Shown here: positions 1 to 6,584 of the stretch, piece by piece
Layout: every line of letters begins with the position of its first letter
Position numbering within the stretch: position 1 is the first letter of the stretch
Made by a program: the position numbers and the translations under genes
Assembly: GCA_023462275.1 (NCBI GenBank)
Contig: JAEWYD010000241.1
Coordinates: 1 to 9,355 of the forward strand
DNA length: 9,355 nucleotides
Reading direction: 5' to 3'
DNA from: Actinomycetes bacterium
GTDB lineage: Bacteria > Actinomycetota > Actinomycetes > Actinomycetales > Cellulomonadaceae
The notes under the pieces: generated by a model
What the model was told of the DNA's origin: nothing
What the model saw: the letters and a program-made list of their open reading frames with translations, nothing else
The model's database searches: none

Positions 1-1315
1 GCTCGGTGTGCTGCACCGCGGCGCGCACGCCGCCCCAGGGGTCGAACGGGGTGACCGGGCTGTCCGACCCGAAGGCGAGCGGGACACCGGCGTCGAGAAG
101 GTCGGCGAACGGGTTCATGTCCGCCGCCCGTACGGGGCCGAGCCGGCGCGCGTACATGCCGTCGGGGCCACCCCACGTCGCGTCGAACGCCGGCTGGGCG
201 CTGACCGTCAGCCCGAACAGGAGGATGCGGGCCATCGCTGCGGCGTCGACCATCTCGGCGTGCTCGAGGCGGTGCCCCGCGGCGTGCAGCTGGTCGATCC
301 CCTCGGCGTCCGCTGCGGACTGGAAGCCGAGGAGCACCTCCTCCATCGCCCGGTCGCCGATGACGTGGAACGACGTGTGCAGCCCCGCGCGGCTCACCGC
401 GGCGACGTGCGTCGCGACCTCGGCGGCGGTGAGCGAGAGCTCGCCCCGGTGCCCGCCCTCGGCGTCGAGATAGGGGCTGCGCAGAGCCGCCGTGCGCGAC
501 CCGATCGACCCGTCCACCGTCAGGTCCCCGCCGATACCCGTCAGCCCGGGGATGTCCGCGAGCAGGGCGCGGGCGTCGTCGACGGTCTCGCACAGCTCTG
601 CCCGGTACCCGACCACCTCGGGCAGCGCCGGGCCGGGATCGGCCGTAGCCGCGATGAGCGACGCCAGGCTCTCCCGGCTGTCCAGCACGGGCGTGCTGTG
701 CTCGTGGAGGCTGACGAGGCCGTGGGCGGCGGCGTCGGCGAGAGCGGCGCCGCAGACCTCCATCCACCTGTCCTCCGGCAGGTCACGGATCGCCTGTCGG
801 GCCCGGTCGTGCGCTTCCCCGGTCAGGAGGCCGTCGTCCCGCCACCCCGGGGCGTCGGCGCAGCCGGCCCGCTCGGCCAGCGCCGTCGACACCACCGCCG
901 AGTGCAGGTCGGTGCGGGCGAGGTAGACGGCGCGGCCGCCCGAGGCCCGGTCCAGCTCCGCCCGCGTCGGCGGCCGGCCCTCGCGCCAGCGGGTCTCGTC
1001 CCACCCGTGGCCGAGCACCAGGTCGAGGCCCTGCCCAGCGGCGCGCTCCACGCGGTCGAGGACCGCGCCGAGGGACGTCGCGGTCGACAGGTCCACACCG
1101 GACAGGGCCAGGCCCGTCTCGAGGACGTGCGCGTGCGCATCGACGAACGCCGGTGCGACGAACGCCCCGCGCAGGTCCACCACCTCGTCGGCGTCCATGG
1201 TGCCGATCTGGTCGTCGCGGCCCAGCCAGGCGATGCGACCGTCGACGACGGCGAAGGCCTCCACGGGACCGTCGGCGCGCGCGTGGACGACCCCGTGGTG
1301 GTAGAGGGTGCGCAC
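1..1315 (-). CDS. Amidohydrolase, YtcJ-like (amidohydrolase family 3), C-terminus missing
   Basis: This is a metal-dependent hydrolase of the amidohydrolase superfamily, probably cytoplasmic; its substrate cannot be told from sequence. 438 residues are in the window and the frame is still open at the left edge. Family members usually run a little over 500 residues, so roughly the last 70-100 are missing. Seen in order: an N-terminal beta-sandwich segment (about 1-55), the metal-binding HAH pair (His61, His63), GGDLTVDGSIGSRTAAL (from about 262), FHVIGD (His317), RLEHAE (His352) and FGSDSPVTP (Asp418). These match the usual ligand positions. Asp264 stands where many relatives carry a lysine. 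The GTG at 1315 is the first possible start, because an in-frame TAG lies four codons upstream. There is no ribosome binding site; a TAGGTT hexamer sits 6 nt before the GTG, so translation is probably leaderless. It follows helY after 113 nt and has its own promoter candidate. Family call is firm; substrate is unknown. Confidence 0.9.
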   Translation of the reverse strand, partial: MRTLYHHGVVHARADGPVEAFAVVDGRIAWLGRDDQIGTMDADEVVDLRGAFVAPAFVDAHAHVLETGLALSGVDLSTATSLGAVLDRVERAAGQGLDLVLGHGWDETRWREGRPPTRAELDRASGGRAVYLARTDLHSAVVSTALAERAGCADAPGWRDDGLLTGEAHDRARQAIRDLPEDRWMEVCGAALADAAAHGLVSLHEHSTPVLDSRESLASLIAATADPGPALPEVVGYRAELCETVDDARALLADIPGLTGIGGDLTVDGSIGSRTAALRSPYLDAEGGHRGELSLTAAEVATHVAAVSRAGLHTSFHVIGDRAMEEVLLGFQSAADAEGIDQLHAAGHRLEHAEMVDAAAMARILLFGLTVSAQPAFDATWGGPDGMYARRLGPVRAADMNPFADLLDAGVPLAFGSDSPVTPFDPWGGVRAAVQHTE

Positions 1316-1321
1316 GGTGCG

Positions 1322-1327
1322 AACCTA
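1322..1327 (-). promoter_or_regulatory. -10 hexamer TAGGTT for the amidohydrolase (leaderless)
   Basis: On the minus strand TAGGTT is followed by CGCACC and then the GTG start. This spacing would put the transcription start at or next to the GTG. I see no good -35 hexamer at 16-18 nt. Inferred from the actinobacterial TANNNT consensus, not measured. Confidence 0.5.
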
Positions 1328-1353
1328 GCGCAGCGGGACGGGATGCGCTGCTC

Positions 1354-1380
1354 GGTCAGAACGGGACGTACCTGGTCAGA
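1354..1380. repeat. 7-bp direct repeat with 20-bp period upstream of the amidohydrolase
   Basis: GGTCAGA occurs at 1354-1360 and again at 1374-1380 in the 113-nt gap between helY and the amidohydrolase. The copies are 20 bp apart, about two helical turns, and lie roughly 40 and 60 nt upstream of the predicted start of transcription. That would suit an activator site, but two short copies can arise by chance. The rest of the gap holds only a short GC palindrome and no terminator that I can recognise. Confidence 0.3.
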
Positions 1381-1428
1381 GCCCACTTTCCATGGTCATC
1401 CCGGGCTCGGCGGCCGCCGCCTCGTCCC

Positions 1429-4251
1429 TCAGACGGCGCTCTGCGCGACGACGCCCCGGCGCAGCGCGACGACGGCGCGCCGCGCGGACCCTCGCATGGC
1501 CGCCCCGGGCGCCGCACCGGCCAGCTGGTCCAGCAGGTCGATCACCTGCTTGCACCACCGGACGAAGTCGCCGGCCGCGAGATCGCTGCCCTGCAGCGTC
1601 GGGCCCAGCCCGCGGCCGGAGGCCCACCGGTGCACCGGCCCGACGAGCGAGAGGTCGGGCGGCCGCGTCGTCGGCACACCGTGCGCCGTCTCGACGTCCT
1701 CCAGCCGCGACCACACCCGTTGCGTGACGTCGAGCGCGCGGCCGAGCCGCCCGTCCGGGCCACCCGGCACCTGGGGAGCCAGCGGCTCCTCGCCGCGGGA
1801 CTCCATGACGACGGCGGACACCGCGGCGGCGAGCCCGGCCGGGTCCAGACCGTCCCAGGCCCCGGCCCGCAGGCACTCGGCGACCAGGAGGTCGCTCTCC
1901 GCGTAGAGGCGCCGCAGCCCGTGCCCGTCCTCCGTCACGCCCGTCGTGGGGCCGTCCGGGCCGGCCACCTCCGCCAGATAGCCCGTCTGCGCCAGGACCT
2001 CGCAGACGCGGTCGAAGAGCCGCGCGATCGAGCTCGTACGCCCCTCGATGCGCCGCACGAGGGCGTCGTGCTCCTTCTTGAGCCGGTGGTACCGCTCGGC
2101 CCAGCGCGCGTGGTTCTCGCGGTCCGAGCAGCCGTGGCACGGGTGCGCCCGGAGCTGGCGCCGCAGCTGGGTCACCGTGGCGTCGTCGCCGTGGCTCCGG
2201 CGGCGTCCGGCACGCTCGTCCGACGTCGGGTCCGCCCCGTCCGGCCCGGCCGGGGGGTTCGGGTGCGGGCGCGCCAGCGCGCTGCGCATCGCGGACGCGA
2301 GGTCGCGCTTGGCCGCGGCGTCCCGACCCGTGAAGCCCTTGGGCACGCGGACCGTCGTGACGGCGCGGACGGGCCGCGTGAGGTCGGCGCCGGAGAGCGT
2401 CCGCACCTGCCGCTCCGCGGTGAGGAGGGTGACGCGGGGTCCGTCGAGCGCGTCCTTGCGGTCGAGCACGACCGCGAAGCCCGCGCGCCGGCCCGTCGGT
2501 ACCTCCACGACGTCACCGATCCGCAGCGTGCGCAGGCTCTCCACCGCCTCCGCGCGCCGGGCCCGGGCGGCCCCCCGCGACACGTCGCGCTCCAGGTCGC
2601 TCAGCCGGCGGCGCAGGTCGGCGTACTCGCCGAAGTCGCCGAGGTGGCACTGCATCGCCGCCGCGTAGCCCTCGAGCGCCTCGGCGTGCGCCTGCGCCTG
2701 GCGGGCGAGGCCGACGACGGCACGGTCCGCCTGGAACTGGGCGAAGCTCGTCTCGAGCACCTCGCGAGCCCGCTCGCGGCCGACCTGGGCCACGAGGTTG
2801 ACGGCCATGTTGTAGGTGGGTCGGAAGCTCGACCGCAGCGGGTACGTCCGGCGGGATGCGAGGCCGGCGAGGGCGGTGGGGTCGAGCCGGCCGTGGTCCA
2901 CGACGACCGCGTGCCCGTCCACGTCGATGCCCCGACGGCCGGCGCGCCCGGTGAGCTGGGTGTACTCCCCCGCCGTGATCTCGACGTGCGCGGAGCCGTC
3001 CCACTTCGTCAGCCGGTCCAGCACGACGGAGCGGGCCGGCATGTTGATGCCGAGCGCCAGCGTCTCGGTGGCGAACACGATCTTCACCAGGCCGCGGGAG
3101 AAGAGCTCCTCGACCGTCTCCTTGAAGAGGGGCAGCAGCCCGGCGTGGTGGGACGCGATGCCCCGCTCGAGCGCCTGGCTCCACTCCCAGTAGCCCAGCA
3201 CGGCGAGATCGGCGGGCGGGATGACGGCGCACCGCTCCTCGACCGTCTGGCGCACCAGCGCCGCCTGCTCCGGGGTCGTGAGGCGCAGGCCGGCGCTCAT
3301 GCACTGCGCCACGGCGGCGTCGCACCCGGCGCGGGAGAAGACGAAGAAGATGGCCGGGAGCAGCGCCTCGCGGTCCAGCGACTCGACGACCGCGAACCGG
3401 GGCGGCGGCTTGCGGGCGCCGGGCGCTCCCCCGGGCCGGTGCCCGCCGCGCCCGCGGTACCCGCGGTCGCCCGGCCCCGAGCGGGGCGGGGCGGAGCGGT
3501 CCTGCCGGCGTAGGTTCGCCACGAGGTCGGGGTTGATCGCCGGCTCGGGCCCCGGGGCCGTCGGGTCGACGTGGGGCCCGTAGAGGTCGAAGAGACCATC
3601 ACGGGTCATCACGTGCTGCCAGAGCGGCACGGGCCGCACCTCGCTGACCACGACCGCCGTGTCCCCGCGCACCATCGTCAGCCAGTCGCCGAACTCCTCG
3701 GCGTTGGAGACGGTCGCCGAGAGCGAGACCAGCTGGACGCCGTCGGGCAGGTGGATGATCACCTCTTCCCAGACGGGACCGCGGAACCGGTCCGCGAGGT
3801 AGTGCACCTCGTCCATGACGACGAATGCGAGCCCCTCGAGGGTCGCGGACCCGGCATAGAGCATGTTCCGGAGCACCTCGGTCGTCATGACGACGACCGG
3901 CGCCTCGCCGTTGATGGTCGTGTCGCCGGTGAGGAGCCCGACGCGCTCGGCCCCGTGCTGGCGCACGAGGTCCGCGTACTTCTGGTTGCTCAAGGCCTTG
4001 ATCGGCGTCGTGTAGAAGGCCTTGCGACCCTGCAGCAGAGCCAGGTGGACGGCGAACTCGCCGACGACCGTCTTGCCGGCCCCCGTCGGCGCCGCGACCA
4101 GCACGCCGCGACCGCCCTCGAGCGCCCGGCACGCCTCGGCCTGGAACGGGTCGAGCTCGAACGGCAGGTCCGCGGCCCACCGGACCAGCTCGGACCGTGC
4201 GGCCGCGGCGCGCTCGCGGGCGGCCGCGTACCGCTCGGCTGGGGTCGACAT
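1429..4251 (-). CDS. helY: ATP-dependent helicase HelY (Ski2/Mtr4-like, DEAD/DEAH superfamily 2)
   Basis: A 940-residue superfamily 2 helicase, about the length known for actinobacterial HelY. It should couple ATP hydrolysis to unwinding of nucleic acid in the cytoplasm; the physiological substrate is poorly defined. Seen: Q-motif-like FELDPFQAEA (31-40), Walker A APTGAGKT (54-61), TTPIKALSNQK (81-91), DEVH box (147-150), SAT motif III (178-180), FVFSR motif IV (303-307), the second RecA-like domain with FATETLALGINMP (393-405), and QLTGRAGRRG motif VI (432-441). A DSHCT-type C-terminal region follows, with a Cys-His cluster (HPCHGC) in it. An Arg/Gly/Pro-rich linker at about 249-285 separates the RecA-like domains. 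The ATG at 4251 lies 24 nt after the lipid-kinase stop. A GAGG only 3 nt from the ATG is a poor Shine-Dalgarno spacing, and TAGGCT 7 nt upstream suggests a leaderless start instead. The gene order tat-helY agrees with M. tuberculosis Rv2092c. Confidence 0.95.
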   Translation of the reverse strand: MSTPAERYAAARERAAAARSELVRWAADLPFELDPFQAEACRALEGGRGVLVAAPTGAGKTVVGEFAVHLALLQGRKAFYTTPIKALSNQKYADLVRQHGAERVGLLTGDTTINGEAPVVVMTTEVLRNMLYAGSATLEGLAFVVMDEVHYLADRFRGPVWEEVIIHLPDGVQLVSLSATVSNAEEFGDWLTMVRGDTAVVVSEVRPVPLWQHVMTRDGLFDLYGPHVDPTAPGPEPAINPDLVANLRRQDRSAPPRSGPGDRGYRGRGGHRPGGAPGARKPPPRFAVVESLDREALLPAIFFVFSRAGCDAAVAQCMSAGLRLTTPEQAALVRQTVEERCAVIPPADLAVLGYWEWSQALERGIASHHAGLLPLFKETVEELFSRGLVKIVFATETLALGINMPARSVVLDRLTKWDGSAHVEITAGEYTQLTGRAGRRGIDVDGHAVVVDHGRLDPTALAGLASRRTYPLRSSFRPTYNMAVNLVAQVGRERAREVLETSFAQFQADRAVVGLARQAQAHAEALEGYAAAMQCHLGDFGEYADLRRRLSDLERDVSRGAARARRAEAVESLRTLRIGDVVEVPTGRRAGFAVVLDRKDALDGPRVTLLTAERQVRTLSGADLTRPVRAVTTVRVPKGFTGRDAAAKRDLASAMRSALARPHPNPPAGPDGADPTSDERAGRRRSHGDDATVTQLRRQLRAHPCHGCSDRENHARWAERYHRLKKEHDALVRRIEGRTSSIARLFDRVCEVLAQTGYLAEVAGPDGPTTGVTEDGHGLRRLYAESDLLVAECLRAGAWDGLDPAGLAAAVSAVVMESRGEEPLAPQVPGGPDGRLGRALDVTQRVWSRLEDVETAHGVPTTRPPDLSLVGPVHRWASGRGLGPTLQGSDLAAGDFVRWCKQVIDLLDQLAGAAPGAAMRGSARRAVVALRRGVVAQSAV

Positions 4252-4258
4252 GGGCCTC

Positions 4259-4264
4259 AGCCTA
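4259..4264 (-). promoter_or_regulatory. -10-like hexamer TAGGCT before helY
   Basis: Minus-strand TAGGCT is followed by the 7-nt GAGGCCC and then the helY ATG. It lies in the 24-nt gap after the lipid-kinase stop. It could start a separate leaderless helY transcript. The GAGG in the spacer could instead be a closely spaced ribosome binding site on a longer operon message. Confidence 0.4.
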
Positions 4265-4275
4265 GGCAGGGACCC

Positions 4276-5190
4276 TCAGGCCAGCAGGCGCACCGCGCCC
4301 GGCCGCACCTCCACACGCAGCGGCAGCGGGCCGATCCGCTCGCCGTCGGCGAACGCGGCGGGCGGCATCGGGCCCACGGGGCTGTGCTCGATCACCAGCC
4401 CGCGCGTGCGCAGCACCGTCACGGCCGGGTGCGTGACGTGCCGGCCCGAGTAGACCCGCGGGAACACCCCCATCAGCTGCAGCCGGCTCACGGGCCCCGC
4501 GACGACGACGTCGAGCAGCCCGTCGTCCATGCGCGAGTCGGGGGCGATCCGCATGCCGCCGCCGATCAGCGCGCCGTTGGCGACGGCCACGAGCGTGCCC
4601 GTGGACTCCCAGGTCTCGTCGTCAGTGGTCAGCCGGTACCCGTACGGGCGGAAGCGCGCGAGCTCGGCCGCGAGGGCGCGGACGTAGCGCCCGCCGCCGC
4701 GCGGCCAGGAGAGCGCGTTGGCGCGCGCGTTGACCGCCGCGTCGACGCCGCACGAGAGCACGCCGAGGAACCACTCGTGGGCGCTGTAGTCGGGGGGCCC
4801 GACGACGACGGCGTCGACGGGCCGGCCGCCGCTCTCAAGCCCACGCTCGATCACCCGCACGGCGGCCACGACGTCGTGCCGCGGCAGGCCCATGGCGCGG
4901 GCGATGTCGTTCCCGCTGCCCGCGGCGACGATCCCGAGGGGCAGGTCGGTGCCCGCCACGACGTTGGCGCCGAGGTGCACCATGCCGTCACCACCCACGA
5001 CGACCAGCGCGTCCAGCCCGTGCACGACGGCCTGGCGGGCGTGCTGCTCGGCCCCACCCAGGTCGTCCGCGGTCAGGTCCAGCACGTGGTGGCCGCGGTG
5101 CCGCACCGCGTCCAGCAGGTGGTGGCCGCGGCCGGCACCCCGGCCGTGCCCGGCGCTGGGGTTGACGACGACGCCGATGCGCAGGCTCAC
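4276..5190 (-). CDS. Diacylglycerol kinase-family lipid kinase
   Basis: A 304-residue protein of the DAGK catalytic-domain family (YegS/DgkB/LCB5-like), which phosphorylates the hydroxyl of a lipid such as diacylglycerol or a sphingoid-like base using ATP. Seen: the N-terminal nucleotide-binding strand RIGVVVNPSAGHGRG (4-18), the catalytic loop GGDGM (66-70, where the family more often has GGDGT), PLGIVAAGSGND (84-95), and a C-terminal half with GGGMRIAPDSRMDDGLLDVVV typical of the second domain. No signal peptide or membrane segment is visible, so it probably acts at the inner face of the membrane. The frame is open far upstream, but GTG at 5190 is the right start: it overlaps the tatC stop as GTGA and has GGGAGG 7 nt before it. 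This implies translational coupling to tatC. The exact substrate cannot be assigned; phosphatidylinositol-mannoside-related lipids are a possibility by comparison with Rv2252. Confidence 0.88.
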   Translation of the reverse strand: MSLRIGVVVNPSAGHGRGAGRGHHLLDAVRHRGHHVLDLTADDLGGAEQHARQAVVHGLDALVVVGGDGMVHLGANVVAGTDLPLGIVAAGSGNDIARAMGLPRHDVVAAVRVIERGLESGGRPVDAVVVGPPDYSAHEWFLGVLSCGVDAAVNARANALSWPRGGGRYVRALAAELARFRPYGYRLTTDDETWESTGTLVAVANGALIGGGMRIAPDSRMDDGLLDVVVAGPVSRLQLMGVFPRVYSGRHVTHPAVTVLRTRGLVIEHSPVGPMPPAAFADGERIGPLPLRVEVRPGAVRLLA

Positions 5191-5978
5191 GCGAGGGCCT
5201 CCCGGCGGCGTCGGCGGCGGTCCACGACGGTGCCCACACCAGCGGCGACGAAGTACAGCGCGCACATGGGCCCAGCGACGGCGAACATCGACACGGCGTC
5301 GCCCGTCGGCGTCGCCACCGCTCCGAACACGGCCGTCCCGAGCACCGCCCACCGCCAGCCCCGCCACCACGTGGACCCGGGGACGGCGCCGACCATCGTC
5401 AGGCCGACCATGAGCACCGGCAGCAGGAAGGCGATCCCGAACGCGAGCACCATCCGCATGAGGAAGCCCAGGTAGGTCTGCGCGTCGATGACGTTCACGG
5501 CGTCCTGCGGCGTCATGCCGATGAGGATGTCCACCGCTTTGGGCACCACCCACCACGCCACGGCGCACCCGGCGGCGAACAGGGGCACGGCCGAGGTGAC
5601 GAAGCCGACGGTGTACCGGCGCTCGCGGCGCGTGAGCCCGGGCGTCACGTAGGCCCAGAGCTGGTAGATCCACCAGGGGCTCGAGACGATCGCGCCCGCG
5701 AAGAGCGCGACCTTGAGCTGCAGGTCGAGCGGGGCGGCGACGCCCGCGAAGTTCAGGGCGACGAGGTCACCGCGCGCCGCCGCGACGTCGCGCAGCGGGC
5801 GCTGGAGCGCCTCGAAGAGGTCCGGGTACCAGATCCAGCCGCCCACGGCCCCCAGGGCGACGCCGACGGCCGCGAGGAGGAGCCGGTTCCGGAACTCCCG
5901 CAGGTGGGCGCGCAGCGGCATCGGCTCGCCGCGCCGGTCCGCGCGGGCGCGCCGCTCGCGCTCAGGGGCGCGGTGCAC
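5187..5978 (-). CDS. tatC: Twin-arginine translocase subunit TatC
   Basis: TatC is the multi-spanning membrane core of the Tat system, which recognises the RR signal peptide of folded exported proteins and assembles with TatA. The 263-residue form has six hydrophobic segments (about 33-51, 87-105, 122-147, 168-192, 206-224, 230-252) and a short Arg-rich C-terminal tail. Signature motifs are HLREFRNR (25-32; family usually HLxELRxR, so Phe replaces Leu while Glu28 is kept) and YQLWAYVTPGLTRRER (105-120) with the conserved proline and Glu119. The GTG at 5978 overlaps the end of tatA by 17 nt and has no ribosome binding site. An ATG at 5921 would give a protein lacking the charged 19-residue leader and leave a 40-nt gap. 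I keep the longer form because actinobacterial TatC proteins commonly carry a charged N-terminal extension before MPLxxHLxELR. The stop overlaps the next gene's start. Confidence 0.93.
   Translation of the reverse strand: MHRAPERERRARADRRGEPMPLRAHLREFRNRLLLAAVGVALGAVGGWIWYPDLFEALQRPLRDVAAARGDLVALNFAGVAAPLDLQLKVALFAGAIVSSPWWIYQLWAYVTPGLTRRERRYTVGFVTSAVPLFAAGCAVAWWVVPKAVDILIGMTPQDAVNVIDAQTYLGFLMRMVLAFGIAFLLPVLMVGLTMVGAVPGSTWWRGWRWAVLGTAVFGAVATPTGDAVSMFAVAGPMCALYFVAAGVGTVVDRRRRRREALA
5198..5203 (-). promoter_or_regulatory. Ribosome binding site of the lipid kinase
   Basis: Minus-strand GGGAGG lies 7 nt before the GTG at 5190, inside the last codons of tatC. It decides the start within a much longer open frame. 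Confidence 0.6.
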
Positions 5979-6147
5979 CGTCGTCGTCGGGGCCGGCGGG
6001 CGGCTTGTCCTCGCCCTTCACCTCGGCGCGGAAGATCCTGGCCGACTTGCCGAGGCTGCGCGCCAGGGCCGGCAGGCGGCTCGCGCCGAAGAGCAGCAGC
6101 ACGATGAGGAGGATGATGAGCCACTCCCCACCCTTCAAGTTCCCCAT
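5962..6147 (-). CDS. tatA: Twin-arginine translocase subunit TatA
   Basis: A 61-residue TatA protein, the pore-forming or membrane-weakening subunit that polymerises on the TatC complex during export of folded proteins. Seen: a short N-terminal transmembrane helix (about 8-20), a polar Glu8 at its start where E. coli TatA has Gln8, the invariant FG pair (20-21) at the hinge, an amphipathic helix RLPALARSLGKSARIFRAEVK (24-44), and a short acidic-proline tail. The length is short but normal for actinobacterial TatA. The ATG at 6147 has a strong ribosome binding site, GGGAGGGC, at 6158-6151. A TACGAT hexamer upstream offers a promoter. tatC follows with a 17-nt overlap, and no tatB lies beside it, which is usual for actinobacteria, where tatB is elsewhere. 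Confidence 0.95.
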   Translation of the reverse strand: MGNLKGGEWLIILLIVLLLFGASRLPALARSLGKSARIFRAEVKGEDKPPAGPDDDGAPRP

Positions 6148-6173
6148 CGTGCCCTCCCAGGTCGCGTGGCCCC

Positions 6174-6179
6174 ATCGTA
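6174..6179 (-). promoter_or_regulatory. -10-like hexamer TACGAT upstream of tatA
   Basis: Minus-strand TACGAT would start transcription near 6167, giving a leader of about 20 nt that contains the GGGAGGGC ribosome binding site. No clear -35 hexamer is visible. It lies just downstream of a stem-loop in the 90-nt gap. Confidence 0.4.
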
Positions 6180-6182
6180 TGC

Positions 6183-6211
6183 GTCGGGCAGCGCGCTTCC
6201 GCGCACCCGAC
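6183..6211. other. Stem-loop between the small membrane protein gene and tatA
   Basis: GTCGGG (6183-6188) pairs with CCCGAC (6206-6211), and inside it GCGCG (6191-6195) pairs with CGCGC (6200-6204). There is a small 2x1 internal loop and a 4-nt loop. It begins 27 nt after the stop of the upstream gene and is followed at once by the tatA -10. There is no T-tract on the minus strand. It may be a U-less terminator of the upstream unit or an operator; neither is shown. Confidence 0.4.
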
Positions 6212-6237
6212 CGCCGGCGTCGGTGATCATCATGCGG

Positions 6238-6555
6238 TCAGCGGACGAAGGACTGCCACCGCTCGTACGTGCGGGCCCGCCGCTCGTCCCGCCGGGCCCG
6301 CCGCGCCAGCCGCCGCAGACGGGCCTGCGCCATGCGCTCGCGCGCCGGTGCCAGGTCGTCGAGCACCACGGGCGCGGGGGTCGTCCCGACCGCCCCGAGC
6401 TGCTCCGCCCGCTCCTCGAGCGACGCGACGGCGTCGGCCGCGCGCTCCGCCTCGGCCAGGAACGCCCGCCCCGACCGGTAGAGGCTGCGCCCGAGCAGGA
6501 ACGCACCCGCCAGGGTCCCGAGGATGAGGACCGTCCAGAGCAGGAACCAGGGCAC
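6238..6555 (-). CDS. Small single-pass membrane protein of unknown function
   Basis: I do not recognise a named family. The 105-residue product has one N-terminal transmembrane helix (WFLLWTVLILGTLAGAFLLG, 3-22), so it is probably anchored in the cytoplasmic membrane. Next comes a charged, Ala/Glu-rich stretch (27-53) that could form a coiled coil, then a short Pro/Val/Leu linker, and an Arg-rich C-terminal part (79-100) ending in WQSFVR. Coding is supported by GC-rich codon use in frame, by a hydrophobic-then-charged pattern that reads as protein, and by exact fit between pafC and tatA. The GTG at 6555 is chosen because it lies 29 nt after the pafC stop and has TACCCT 6 nt before it; starts further upstream would overlap pafC deeply. 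No ribosome binding site is seen. The position beside tatA invites a role in secretion or the envelope, but that is only a guess. Confidence 0.75.
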   Translation of the reverse strand: MPWFLLWTVLILGTLAGAFLLGRSLYRSGRAFLAEAERAADAVASLEERAEQLGAVGTTPAPVVLDDLAPARERMAQARLRRLARRARRDERRARTYERWQSFVR

Positions 6556-6561
6556 GGGGCC

Positions 6562-6567
6562 AGGGTA
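6562..6567 (-). promoter_or_regulatory. -10-like hexamer TACCCT before the small membrane protein gene (leaderless)
   Basis: Minus-strand TACCCT is followed by GGCCCC and then the GTG start at 6555, in the 29-nt gap after pafC. It has the same 6-nt spacing as the signals before the amidohydrolase and the DUF3866 gene. No clear -35 hexamer is seen. Confidence 0.45.
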
Positions 6568-6584
6568 GTTGAGACCGAGGCCGG

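Noticed and set aside
1408..1419. 12-bp palindrome CGGCGGCCGCCG just after the helY stop as a terminator
   Set aside because: It leaves no loop, has no T-tract, and GGC/GCC repeats of this kind are expected by chance at this base composition.
8..5475. Very long plus-strand open frames (8-1906, 1153-3513, 3571-5475) antisense to the amidohydrolase, helY, dgk and tatC
   Set aside because: They mirror the minus-strand genes in a GC-rich genome where stop codons are rare in the opposite frame. Their translations are Arg/Pro/Ala/Gly-rich with no domain, and they run across gene boundaries.
6215..6233. GTCGGTG near 6219 as part of a PafBC-dependent (RecA-NDp-type) promoter
   Set aside because: No TANNNT follows at the needed distance on that strand, and the site faces away from any gene start.
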